Part shown: positions 1 through 7,978 of the stretch, piece after piece | How the letters are laid out: each line of letters starts with the position of its first letter | Numbering within the stretch: position 1 is the stretch's first letter | DNA from: Hyphomicrobiales bacterium | GTDB taxonomy: Bacteria > Pseudomonadota > Alphaproteobacteria > Rhizobiales > Rhizobiaceae | Direction: 5' to 3' | Length of the DNA stretch: 64,000 bases | Assembly (NCBI GenBank): GCA_900469475.1 | Contig: UBXG01000016.1 | Span: 133,407-197,406 of the forward strand | The notes under the pieces: generated by a model | Seen by the model: only the letters and a program-made list of their open reading frames with translations | Told to the model about the DNA's origin: nothing | The model's database searches: none | Position numbers and translations under genes: made by a program

Positions 1-1
1 C

Positions 2-376
2 GTCGCCGATGCGGCATCGATCAAGCTGCCGAAGCGCATTCCCTATCATATCGCCATGGATATGCTGCTGACCGGCCGCTGGCTCAATGTCGAGGAGGCC
101 CATCGCTGGGGCTTCGTCAACGAGATCGTCATCGCCGACAAGCTGATGGACAGGGCCTGGGAACTCGCCCGCCTGCTGGCAAGCGGACCGCCCCTGGTCT
201 ACGCAGCGATCAAGGAAATCGTTCGTGAAGCGGAAGGTTCGACGTTTCAGACTGCCATGAACAAGATCACCAAACGGCAGTTTGCAACCGTCGACCTCCT
301 CTATTCAAGCGAAGATCAATTGGAAGGCGCACGGGCTTTTGCCGAGAAGCGAGCCCCCATCTGGAGAGGAAGGTAG
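2..376 (+). CDS. Enoyl-CoA hydratase/isomerase (crotonase) family protein, C-terminal part
   Basis: The reading frame is already open at the window edge, so the N-terminal half lies outside. The 124 visible residues look like the C-terminal part of a crotonase: MLLTGRWLNVEEAHRWGFVNEIV is matched in pieces to the family's 'LTGR...A..WG.VN.VV' region, followed by the ALKEIV-like helix (AAIKEIVREAE) and the C-terminal trimerisation helices ending in KRAPIWRGR. Within the family it is most like carnitinyl-CoA dehydratases (CaiD-like), but the catalytic glutamates are not in view, so the substrate is a guess. It lies 127 bases upstream of a Tat-exported peptide-type binding protein on the same strand; whether they are co-transcribed is unclear. 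Confidence 0.85.
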   Translation, partial: VADAASIKLPKRIPYHIAMDMLLTGRWLNVEEAHRWGFVNEIVIADKLMDRAWELARLLASGPPLVYAAIKEIVREAEGSTFQTAMNKITKRQFATVDLLYSSEDQLEGARAFAEKRAPIWRGR

Positions 377-503
377 GAGGCGGCGGCAACCGCTGAATTT
401 CCCGCATGCTCGCGGGCGACAGGCTTCAGGCGGAAGAGGAACCGTGACCTGAGGTGGCTTGCTCGATAGCTTTGTCAACACGGCAAGAAGAAGGAACAGG
501 GGA

Positions 504-2093
504 ATGAACGACTATACGAAATATCTTGCAAGCCGCGTCACCGCGGGCGGTCTCAGCCGCCGCGAATTCATGGGACGCGCAATGGCAGCGGGCGTGACTT
601 TGACGCTCGCCGACAAACTCTTTACCGAAAGTGCAATGGCGGCCGAACCGAAGCGCGGCGGTCATCTGAAACTTGGCCTTGAAGGCGGCGCTGCAACCGA
701 TTCAAAAGACCCGGCAAAATTCCTGTCGCAGGTCATGTTCTGCATCGGCCGCTGCTGGGGTGACATGCTGGTGGAATCCCATCCGCTGACGGGTGCCGCC
801 GTTCCGTCGCTCGCAGAATCCTGGGAGCCGTCGAAAGATGCGGCCACCTGGACCTTCAAGATCCGCAAGGGCGTCAAGTTTCACAACGGCAAGGAACTGA
901 CGATCGACGACGTGGTCGCCACGCTCAAGCGCCATACCGATGCGAAATCGGAATCGGGCGCGCTCGGCGTCGTGAAGTCGATCAAGGAGATCAAGGCCGA
1001 CGGCGACAATCTCGTCCTGACGCTGACCGAGGGCAACGCCGACTTGCCGTTGCTTTTGACCGATTACCACCTCGTTATCCAGCCGAATGGCGGCTATGAC
1101 GATCCCCTCGCCTCGATCGGCACCGGTCCCTACAAACAGGTCAGCTTCGAGCCCGGCGTGCGCGCCACGTTCGAGCGCAACAAGGACGACTGGCGTACCG
1201 ACCGCGGTTTCGTCGACAGCATCGAAATCATCTGCATGAACGATGCCACAGCTCGCATCGCGGCGCTCTCATCCGGCCAGGTCCATTACATCAACCGCGT
1301 CGACCCGAAGACTGTGGATCTTCTGAAACGCGCGCCGAACGTCGAGATCCTGGCCACCGCCGGCCGCGGTCACTACGTCTTCATCATGCATTGTGACAAG
1401 GCGCCTTTCGACAACAACGACCTGCGTCTGGCGCTGAAATACGCCATGGACCGCGAGACCATGGTCAAGAAGATCCTCGGCGGCTACGGCAAGGTCGGTA
1501 ACGACTTCCCGATCAACAGCACCTATGCGCTCTTCCCTGAAGGCATCGAGCAGCGCAAATACGATCCCGGCAAGGCCGCCTTCCATTACAAGAAGTCCGG
1601 CCACAGCGGCTCGGTCTTGCTGCGCACCTCCGAAGTCGCCTTCCCCGGCGCCGTCGATGCAGCCGTCCTCTATCAGGAAAGCTGCAAGAAGGCCGGCATC
1701 AACATTGAGGTCAAGCGCGAGCCGGGCGATGGCTACTGGACGAATGTCTGGAACGTTCAGCCCTTCTCCACCTCCTATTGGGGCGGACGGCCGACGCAGG
1801 ACCAGATGTACTCCACCGCCTATCTCTCGACAGCGGATTGGAACGATACGCGCTTCAAGCGCCCCGACTTCGACAAGCTTCTGCTTCAGGCCCGTTCCGA
1901 GCTGGACGAAGCCAAGCGCAAGGAGCTCTACCGCACCATGGCGATGATGGTGCGCGACGAGGGCGGCGTCATCCTGCCGATGTTCAACGATTTCGTGAAC
2001 GCCTCCACCAAGCAGGTGAAGGGCTACGTCCACGATATCGGCAACGACATGTCGAACGGCTACGTGGCGACCCGCGTCTGGCTGGATGCCTGA
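504..2093 (+). CDS. ABC transporter substrate-binding protein, peptide/nickel family (SBP_bac_5)
   Basis: This is a 529-residue periplasmic binding protein that should deliver its ligand to the permeases encoded just downstream. The start at 504 is chosen over an upstream in-frame one at 459 because AGGA lies at proper spacing and the protein then begins close to a twin-arginine signal (LSRREFMGRAMAAG, about residues 14-27), with cleavage likely after SAMA. The family hallmarks are the GGHLKLGL start of the mature protein, the WTFKIRKGVKFHNG segment and the Y/W-rich ligand lobe. A second gene at 7979 encodes a very similar protein over the full length. The ligand is unknown; the family carries oligopeptides, but also other solutes such as opines. 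Confidence 0.93.
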   Translation: MNDYTKYLASRVTAGGLSRREFMGRAMAAGVTLTLADKLFTESAMAAEPKRGGHLKLGLEGGAATDSKDPAKFLSQVMFCIGRCWGDMLVESHPLTGAAVPSLAESWEPSKDAATWTFKIRKGVKFHNGKELTIDDVVATLKRHTDAKSESGALGVVKSIKEIKADGDNLVLTLTEGNADLPLLLTDYHLVIQPNGGYDDPLASIGTGPYKQVSFEPGVRATFERNKDDWRTDRGFVDSIEIICMNDATARIAALSSGQVHYINRVDPKTVDLLKRAPNVEILATAGRGHYVFIMHCDKAPFDNNDLRLALKYAMDRETMVKKILGGYGKVGNDFPINSTYALFPEGIEQRKYDPGKAAFHYKKSGHSGSVLLRTSEVAFPGAVDAAVLYQESCKKAGINIEVKREPGDGYWTNVWNVQPFSTSYWGGRPTQDQMYSTAYLSTADWNDTRFKRPDFDKLLLQARSELDEAKRKELYRTMAMMVRDEGGVILPMFNDFVNASTKQVKGYVHDIGNDMSNGYVATRVWLDA

Positions 2094-2136
2094 TGCCCGA
2101 AGCCGGGCGAAAACGCCCTCATCTCTGACACAGCCG

Positions 2137-2161
2137 GGACCGCGAAAACCTTTCGCGGTCC
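2137..2161 (+). other. Strong intercistronic stem-loop after the binding-protein gene
   Basis: GGACCGCGAAA (2137-2147) and TTTCGCGGTCC (2151-2161) form a perfect 11-bp stem with a 3-base loop, 44 bases after the stop codon. No T-run follows, so it is more likely an mRNA 3'-end stabiliser or attenuator than a full terminator. This would let the binding protein be made in excess over the permeases, as is common in ABC operons (inference). Confidence 0.65.
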
Positions 2162-2186
2162 TCCCGACGTTTCAAGCAATTTCAGG

Positions 2187-2275
2187 AAAATGCGCAGCTG
2201 TTTTCCGTTCGGAATTGCGTAAAACAACAAGATTGAGCGGCTTAGCGATTCCCATGAAACATGGAGCCGCTCTCA
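2187..2275. repeat. Degenerate copy of a rhizobial intergenic palindromic repeat
   Basis: The stretch contains GGAATTGCGTAAAACAA followed by an A/G-rich 'gattgag' and a dyad GAGCGGCT (2235-2242) / AGCCGCTC (2265-2272). The same GGAATTGCGT(G)AAAACAA core recurs at 60976 onward. I recognise this as a short interspersed element that is very common between genes in Rhizobium; the assignment rests on memory of the family rather than a search. Confidence 0.55.
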
Positions 2276-2291
2276 GTGCGAGGCATCGGCC

Positions 2292-3299
2292 ATGTCCAAT
2301 TCACCTCCCGGCACCGTTCTGCCCGGGCTGAGGCTCAAGCAGCGCTTTCCGCTGCTGTCCCTCATTATCGAACGTTGCGTTCTCAGCATTATTTTGCTGT
2401 TTGCCGTCTCTGTCCTAATCTTTGGCGGGCTCGAAGCCCTGCCAGGCGATTTTGCAACCACTTATCTTGGCCAGTCGGCAACGCCGCAGGCCGTCGCCAA
2501 TATCCGCGAGGAGCTCGGCCTCAACCGGCCTATCGTCACCCGCTATGTGGGATGGCTCGGCAATGCCGTCAGGGGCGATTTCGGCACCTCCTGGGCCAGC
2601 AAGAATTCCGTCGGCGAGCAGATCGGCAAGCGGCTCGGCAACTCCCTATTTCTCGCCGGCTTTGCCGCCTTGATCTCTGTGCCGCTGGCAGTCTGCCTGG
2701 GCATGCTCGCGGTCCATTTCCGCAACCGTATGCCCGACAAGATCATCAATGTGATTTCGCTGGCGGCCATCTCGCTGCCGGAATTCTTTATCGGCTATCT
2801 CCTCATCATGTTCTTTTCCGTGAAATTCGGCGTCGCGACCTTTCCGGCGACGGTCTTCGACGGCATGGGCTTCATCGAGCGGCTGAAGGCAATCGCCCTG
2901 CCGACGGCAACGCTGGTTCTCGTTGTGCTGGCGCATATGATGCGCATGACACGGGCGGCCATCCTTTCCGTCATGTCTTCGACCTACATGGAAACGGCCG
3001 AACTGAAGGGGCTCTCCGCCTTCCGCGCCATCGTCAAGCACGCAGCCCCCAATGCCCTGGCGCCGATCATCAACGTCGTCGCGCTGAACCTTGCCTATCT
3101 CATTGTTGGCGTCGTCGTCGTCGAAGTCGTCTTCGTCTATCCCGGCATGGGCCAGTACATGGTCGATGCGGTGACGGTGCGCGACATGCCCGTGGTCCAG
3201 GCCTGCGGCCTGATCTTCGCCGCCGTCTACATCTTCCTCAACATGACGGCCGATATTCTCGCCATCGTCGCCAACCCCCGTCTGAGGCATCCGCGATGA
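2292..3299 (+). CDS. ABC transporter permease, DppB-type
   Basis: This is a 335-residue inner-membrane permease of the peptide/nickel class. The N-terminal DppB-like segment (EALPGDFATTYLGQSA) and the substrate-channel EAA-type loop (ETAELKGLSAFRAIVKHAAPNAL) are both visible, separated by about six hydrophobic helices. The start at ATG 2292 puts the first helix (IIERCVLSIILLFAVSVLIFGG in pieces) near the N-terminus. Its stop overlaps the start of the next permease by ATGA, so the two are translationally coupled. It should pair with the DppC-type partner to form the pore for the ligand of the 504-2093 binding protein. Confidence 0.93.
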   Translation: MSNSPPGTVLPGLRLKQRFPLLSLIIERCVLSIILLFAVSVLIFGGLEALPGDFATTYLGQSATPQAVANIREELGLNRPIVTRYVGWLGNAVRGDFGTSWASKNSVGEQIGKRLGNSLFLAGFAALISVPLAVCLGMLAVHFRNRMPDKIINVISLAAISLPEFFIGYLLIMFFSVKFGVATFPATVFDGMGFIERLKAIALPTATLVLVVLAHMMRMTRAAILSVMSSTYMETAELKGLSAFRAIVKHAAPNALAPIINVVALNLAYLIVGVVVVEVVFVYPGMGQYMVDAVTVRDMPVVQACGLIFAAVYIFLNMTADILAIVANPRLRHPR

Positions 3300-4123
3300 G
3301 ATTGAGAGATATCCCCATCACCGCCTGGATCGGCATCATCGGTATCCTCGTTGCCTTCGTCTGCGCGATCTTCGCACCCTGGATCGCGCCTTACGGCGAG
3401 ACCGAAGTCGTCGGTAATGTCTGGCAGCCTGCCGATGCGCAATATTTCTTCGGACTGGACAATCTCGGCCGCGATATCCTATCGCGTCTGATCTACGGCA
3501 CTCGGACGACGCTGTTCGTCGCGTTGGCGGCAACGATCATCTCCTTCTCGCTCGGCATTATCCTCAGCTTTACCGCCGCCGTCTCGCGCGGATGGATCGA
3601 CACGGTCTTTTCGCGCTTCAACGACCTGATGATGTCGATCCCGACGCTGATCTTCGCGCTGGTCGTGCTCGCGGTTCTGCCACAGAACCTGATCGTGCTG
3701 ATCCTCGTCATGGCGATCCTCGATTCCACCCGCGTCTATCGTCTCGGCCGTGCCGTAGCACTCGATGTCGCGGTCATGGAATTCGTGGAAGCCGCCAAGA
3801 TTCGCGGCGAAGGCAGGATCTGGATCATCTTCCGCGAAATCTTGCCGAATACGCTGTCGCCGCTATTGGCGGAGTTCGGGCTGCGCTTTGCCTTCTCGAT
3901 CCTGTTCCTCTCCACCCTCTCCTTCCTCGGCCTCGGCATCCAGCCGCCGGCGGCCGACTGGGGCGGCATGGTCAAGGACAACAAGGATGGCATTATCTTC
4001 GGCATCTCCGCCGCCCTCGTGCCGGGCTCTGCTATCGCGGCACTCGCAATCTGTGTCAATCTGGTGGTCGACTGGCTCCTAAGGCGTACCTCCAGCCTCA
4101 AGGGAGGGCGTGGCGATGCCTGA
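3296..4123 (+). CDS. ABC transporter permease, DppC-type
   Basis: This is a 275-residue permease, the partner of the upstream DppB-type subunit. It has the family's periplasmic FGLDNLGRDILSRLIYG motif (about residues 45-61), the cytoplasmic EAA loop (EFVEAAKIRGEGRIWIIFRE region) and the LSFLGLGIQPPAADWGGM segment that marks DppC proteins. The true start is ATG 3296, overlapping the previous stop by ATGA. A much longer in-frame reading from 2261 is only the antisense-like shadow of the DppB gene. The 3' end overlaps the ATPase start by 8 bases. Confidence 0.93.
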   Translation: MRLRDIPITAWIGIIGILVAFVCAIFAPWIAPYGETEVVGNVWQPADAQYFFGLDNLGRDILSRLIYGTRTTLFVALAATIISFSLGIILSFTAAVSRGWIDTVFSRFNDLMMSIPTLIFALVVLAVLPQNLIVLILVMAILDSTRVYRLGRAVALDVAVMEFVEAAKIRGEGRIWIIFREILPNTLSPLLAEFGLRFAFSILFLSTLSFLGLGIQPPAADWGGMVKDNKDGIIFGISAALVPGSAIAALAICVNLVVDWLLRRTSSLKGGRGDA

Positions 4124-5747
4124 GCTTCTTTCCGTTCGCGGTCTCAAGATCGAGGCGACCAGCTATCCACCCGGTGAGCCGCCGAAGCGCGTCATCATCG
4201 TCGACGGCGTCTCCTTTGATCTTCAGAAAGGCAAGGTGCTCGGGCTGATCGGCGAGTCCGGCGCCGGCAAATCCACCATCGGCCTCTCCGCCCTCGCCTA
4301 TGGCCGCGGCGGTGCGGAAATTACCGGCGGCCAGGTATTGCTGGACGGCACCGACATCCTGCCGCTCGGCAAATCCGGCATCCGCAGGATTCGCGGCGCG
4401 CGGGTCTGTTATGTCGCGCAATCGGCAGCAGCCGCCTTCAATCCGGCGCATCGCTTGGGTGATCAGGTCATTGAAGCGACTGTGAAACACGGCCTGATGA
4501 CGAAGGAGGAGGCAAGAAAGCGGGCGCTCTATCTTTTTCGCGTGCTTGGTCTGCCCAATCCCGAAACATTCGGCGAGCGCTACCCGCATCAGGTCTCCGG
4601 CGGCCAGCTGCAGCGCGCCATGACCGCCATGGCGCTCTGCTCCAATCCCGAACTGATCGTCTTCGATGAGCCGACGACAGCGCTCGACGTCACCACGCAG
4701 ATCGACGTGCTGGCGGCGATAAAGCACGCCATCGAAGAGACGCACACGGCCGCGCTTTATATCACCCACGATCTTGCCGTCGTCGCCCAGATTTCCGACG
4801 ACATCATGGTGCTGCGGCACGGCAAGACGGTGGAATATGGCAGCGTCCAACAGATTATCGAAGAGCCGAGGCAGGATTATACCCGCGCCCTCGTCAACGT
4901 TCGCCAAGAGGCACGTGCCGAAGCCGCCGATCAGACGGGCGCGCTTTTGAAAGTCGAGAATGTCAGCGCGCAATACTCCAATGGTTTCAAGGTATTGCAT
5001 GATGTTTCTCTACATGTTCCTAAAGGCCAGACGCTGGCAGTGGTCGGCGAGTCCGGTTCCGGAAAATCGACGCTTGCTCGCGTGATTACCGGCTTGCTGC
5101 CGCCGAGCGACGGGCGGATTTCCTTCGACGGCAAGCCGCTGACGGCTGCCTTGAAAGACCGTTCGCGGCAGGAGCTGCGGCGTATCCAGCTCATCTATCA
5201 GATGGCCGATACCGCCATGAACCCGCGCCAGACCGTGCGCGATATCATCGGTCGTCCGCTGACCTTCTATGACGGCCTGCGTGGCTCGGCAAAGACGGCG
5301 CGCGTGAAAGAGTTGCTGGATCAGATCGAGATGGGCAACGGCTTCATCGACCGTTACCCGGCCGAGCTTTCCGGCGGCCAGAAACAGCGCGTCGCCATCG
5401 CCAGAGCGCTTGCGGCCAAGCCCGAACTCATCCTTTGCGACGAGCCGACCTCGGCACTCGATCCGCTGGTTGCCGAAGGCATTCTGAAACTGCTCTTGAA
5501 GCTGCAGGAGGAGGCACACCTTTCCTACGTCTTCATTACCCACGATATTGCCATTGTGCGCGCTATCGCCGACAGCGTCGCAGTGATGCATCGCGGTAAG
5601 CTCGTTCGCTTCGGCCCGAAATCGCAAGCGCTTTCGCCGCCCTTCGACGATTACACCGACTTGCTGCTGAAATCCGTGCCGGAAATGGAGATCGGGTGGC
5701 TGGAGCGCGTGCTGACGACGCGGAAGATGGAGAGCGCCGGCAATTGA
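4116..5747 (+). CDS. ABC transporter ATP-binding protein, fused DppD-DppF double ATPase
   Basis: This 543-residue protein carries two complete ABC ATPase cassettes in one chain. The first has Walker A GESGAGKST, signature VSGGQLQR and Walker B LIVFDEPTTALD. The second has GESGSGKST, LSGGQKQR and LILCDEPTSALD. It therefore replaces the separate DppD and DppF subunits and powers the upstream permease pair. ATG 4116 is preferred to GTG 4110 because AGGGAGG (4101-4107) is then 8 bases away. The gene closes the four-gene operon and ends against a convergent gene. Confidence 0.93.
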   Translation: MPELLSVRGLKIEATSYPPGEPPKRVIIVDGVSFDLQKGKVLGLIGESGAGKSTIGLSALAYGRGGAEITGGQVLLDGTDILPLGKSGIRRIRGARVCYVAQSAAAAFNPAHRLGDQVIEATVKHGLMTKEEARKRALYLFRVLGLPNPETFGERYPHQVSGGQLQRAMTAMALCSNPELIVFDEPTTALDVTTQIDVLAAIKHAIEETHTAALYITHDLAVVAQISDDIMVLRHGKTVEYGSVQQIIEEPRQDYTRALVNVRQEARAEAADQTGALLKVENVSAQYSNGFKVLHDVSLHVPKGQTLAVVGESGSGKSTLARVITGLLPPSDGRISFDGKPLTAALKDRSRQELRRIQLIYQMADTAMNPRQTVRDIIGRPLTFYDGLRGSAKTARVKELLDQIEMGNGFIDRYPAELSGGQKQRVAIARALAAKPELILCDEPTSALDPLVAEGILKLLLKLQEEAHLSYVFITHDIAIVRAIADSVAVMHRGKLVRFGPKSQALSPPFDDYTDLLLKSVPEMEIGWLERVLTTRKMESAGN

Positions 5748-5773
5748 GCGCTGGATTATTTCGATCCCGTGGG

Positions 5774-5798
5774 CTCAGCGCGTAAGGCGCGCGCTGAG
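5774..5798. terminator. Stem-loop between convergent genes
   Basis: CTCAGCGCG (5774-5782) pairs with CGCGCTGAG (5790-5798), giving a 9-bp stem and 7-base loop. It overlaps the last codons of the leftward thioesterase gene and follows the rightward ATPase gene by 26 bases. No long T-run is present, so its role as a terminator is inferred from position and stem strength. Confidence 0.45.
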
Positions 5799-6884
5799 TT
5801 CGCGCGCGAGCGTACCGGCGTTGCGGCCGACGATCATGCTCTGGTGGTTGCCGGCAACATCGACCCAATCCGCGTGCGCGAGAAAGCGCGCCCATATGGT
5901 CTTGGGATCGCAGTCGACGGGTGAGCCCTGCATGCTGCGGTAGAAGGTCAGTTCGCCATCGTAACGGCTTGGCCTGTAAACGCCCTTCATGCGCAGAAGT
6001 TGTCTGGCGGCCGCATCATAAAGTGGCGGATAATCGCCCATCCATTGCGGCGCCAGTTCCGGATAATAGGCCGTGTGGGGGTCGGCGTAGCGGAAGGAAA
6101 GTGGCTTCAGTTTCTTCGCGAGGAATTCCCGTCGCTCGATCATCGGCCTACTGCCCTGAGCCGATGTTTGACGACGTGGTTGAGGATCGGTCTTCCTCAG
6201 ATTCTTCTTTCGGGTATGAGCTCGCCTCCAGCGTTGCCACATGAAGCTGCCCCAGGTCATCAGCGGCCATTCTTGCTCGCCCAAGGGGGTATCGAGCATG
6301 CCGAGGAACGCGATCTTTTGCCCTTGTGCCCTCAACGCACGCGCAAGCTCCAAGGCAAAAACACCGCCGAAAGAATAGCCGAGCAATCGATAGGGTCCTT
6401 CAATCCCGGCTGCCTGCAACGCTTTCAGCGTGCTTTGAACCTCGTCTTCCACCCTTGCCGGTTGGTGACGATCGCGGTTGAAGGCCGTCAATGCTACGCC
6501 GAGAATTGGCCCGGGAAAGCGGATTTCCTTGATGAGCTGCTGCATTTCCAGGAAGCAGCTTGCTCCGCCGGCAAATAGCAGCAAGGGTGCACTACCTTCG
6601 CCGCCGCGGAGCTCTATGATTTTCGGCGAGACTGAGAGATCTTCGTGATTGGAAATTGCAAGGCCGAGGGCATCAAGAGTGCGATGACGATAGAAGACAT
6701 TGACATCCAACTCCTCCCCGGTTTCGCTCCACAAATGCTTAATGAAATTCAAGACCCGGTTGACTGAAACGGCATCGGGAATGTCGGCGTCGCGGTCCAA
6801 ATTAATCTTTGCTTCCCGGCGAAGCAGATCGCTGACATAGGTACACGCACTGGGATCTGCATCCGTCCTCGCAGAGAAAAGCAT
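5775..6884 (-). CDS. Thioesterase-domain protein with a carrier-protein-like N-terminal region
   Basis: This is a 369-residue protein in two parts. Residues about 90-369 form an alpha/beta-hydrolase thioesterase like those that end nonribosomal peptide and polyketide synthases: nucleophile in GYSFGG (Ser171), a likely catalytic Asp in LGMLDTP (Asp198) and His in GNHQSMI (His347). Residues about 38-80 are spaced and patterned like a small carrier domain (LWSETGEELDVNVFYRHRTL), but the phosphopantetheine serine motif is missing, so it cannot be a working carrier. The start at 6884 has a G-rich ribosome site. No synthetase gene lies nearby. The insertion around residues 215-250 is Arg/Lys-rich. 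Its acyl substrate is unknown. Confidence 0.8.
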   Translation of the reverse strand: MLFSARTDADPSACTYVSDLLRREAKINLDRDADIPDAVSVNRVLNFIKHLWSETGEELDVNVFYRHRTLDALGLAISNHEDLSVSPKIIELRGGEGSAPLLLFAGGASCFLEMQQLIKEIRFPGPILGVALTAFNRDRHQPARVEDEVQSTLKALQAAGIEGPYRLLGYSFGGVFALELARALRAQGQKIAFLGMLDTPLGEQEWPLMTWGSFMWQRWRRAHTRKKNLRKTDPQPRRQTSAQGSRPMIERREFLAKKLKPLSFRYADPHTAYYPELAPQWMGDYPPLYDAAARQLLRMKGVYRPSRYDGELTFYRSMQGSPVDCDPKTIWARFLAHADWVDVAGNHQSMIVGRNAGTLARELSARLTR

Positions 6885-7070
6885 CTAACCGCCCCCGAAT
6901 GTCAAAGCATGCGTCACCAACGTTGAGATAGACTGCAATCTTATAAAGGGACCCTTAATATATTCTGTAAAGACACAACTTTTTCTTGCATTTGAGAGTT
7001 TTCTCCATTGGCCAGCCGCATCGTCCCCGACCTAACGGCCATGAGCAGGCGAAGCGGACAATCGAGGTTT

Positions 7071-7856
7071 TCAATACTCTGCCGGTATCGCATAGACCTC
7101 TGCGGATGGATCGGCGAGGAACGAGCGCACCGTCGGCGGCAATCTGCGCGAGGATAGCGGCACAGGTCCGCAACGCGAGAGAAGTTCACGAAAATCCGGC
7201 TCAGTGCCGACGTGACGCCAGATCATCCGCGAGGCATAGGGAAGGTTTTCCTTTCGCCAGGAAACGCCCATTGTCGTTCCGCGCAAGTAGACGCGCTGAT
7301 ACTCGTCGAATGGCAGGAGGATCGTCTGTGACAGTATGGGATTCGGGCCGACCACACGCTCGGTAATGAAGATCCGGTTTCGATAGAAGGCTGCCAAACC
7401 CACATATTTGGAAAACTGCTGGATGCCGTTTCCGGGGTCACGCAGGCGCTCCATCGATTTGACATGCACCAGCCCGCCCTGCTCGATAATGCGGCTGCAC
7501 GAACATACGACCATTCCAGGCCAGGACGGTGAGCGATGGTAGGTCTGAAAATAGCCGATATGGCGGCGGAGAGCGGTCAGATCCCCGGGAAACGCCTTCA
7601 AGAGTTCGGAACTTTGATTGAGGTCCAGGTTAGGTTTGCGAAGCCGCTCGCGAAAGAGCCGCGGAGCGAGACCAAAGTCGGCTGCGTCGAGATCGAAATA
7701 CTTGGCTATACGCGCGAGATTATGGGCAGACGGCCGCGTCTGACCATTGATATATCGGTTGAATTGTTGCCGGTTGATATCGATTGCACGGCACAGATGC
7801 GAAATGGAACGTTGCGTTGCGCAGGCAATTTTGAGGTTCTCGGCCAGGTGAGGCAT
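7071..7856 (-). CDS. XRE-type helix-turn-helix transcriptional regulator
   Basis: This 261-residue regulator has an N-terminal Cro/CI-type DNA-binding domain: residues about 10-60 contain SISHLCRAIDINRQQFNRYI and RPSAHNLARIAKYFDLD. The rest is a conserved ligand-sensing or oligomerisation region I do not recognise. ATG 7856 is chosen over the longer reading to 8117 because GGAG sits 9 bases upstream and the extension would run into the divergent binding-protein gene. It is transcribed away from the binding protein at 7979, with a set of 10-bp direct repeats in the shared intergenic region, so it probably controls that gene and itself. Confidence 0.85.
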   Translation of the reverse strand: MPHLAENLKIACATQRSISHLCRAIDINRQQFNRYINGQTRPSAHNLARIAKYFDLDAADFGLAPRLFRERLRKPNLDLNQSSELLKAFPGDLTALRRHIGYFQTYHRSPSWPGMVVCSCSRIIEQGGLVHVKSMERLRDPGNGIQQFSKYVGLAAFYRNRIFITERVVGPNPILSQTILLPFDEYQRVYLRGTTMGVSWRKENLPYASRMIWRHVGTEPDFRELLSRCGPVPLSSRRLPPTVRSFLADPSAEVYAIPAEY

Positions 7857-7882
7857 CTGTAACTCCGTCTTGGAATGAACTA

Positions 7883-7929
7883 GCGTAAACTCGCTTAAAG
7901 ATGCGTCAAGTCGCGAAATTGCGTGAAGC
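7883..7929. promoter_or_regulatory. Tandem ~10-bp repeats between the XRE regulator and its divergent gene (candidate operator)
   Basis: Units beginning at 7883 (GCGTAAACTC), 7893 (GCTTAAAGAT), 7903 (GCGTCAAGTC), 7913 (GCGAAATT) and 7921 (GCGTGAAGC) share a GCGTnAA core. The first four start exactly 10 bases apart, which is one helical turn, so a regulator could bind them on one face. The location between divergent genes, one of which encodes a DNA-binding protein, makes this the likely operator. Confidence 0.6.
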
Positions 7930-7978
7930 AGCCTGACCTCTACGTTCCCTCCCAACAAAGTTGAAAAAGGGAACTGCA

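Noticed and set aside
2261..3295. In-frame N-terminal extension of the DppC-type permease giving a 620-residue reading
   Set aside because: The extension is an alternative frame of the DppB-type gene and is Arg/His-rich without any membrane pattern; ATG 3296 overlaps the previous stop in the usual coupled way.
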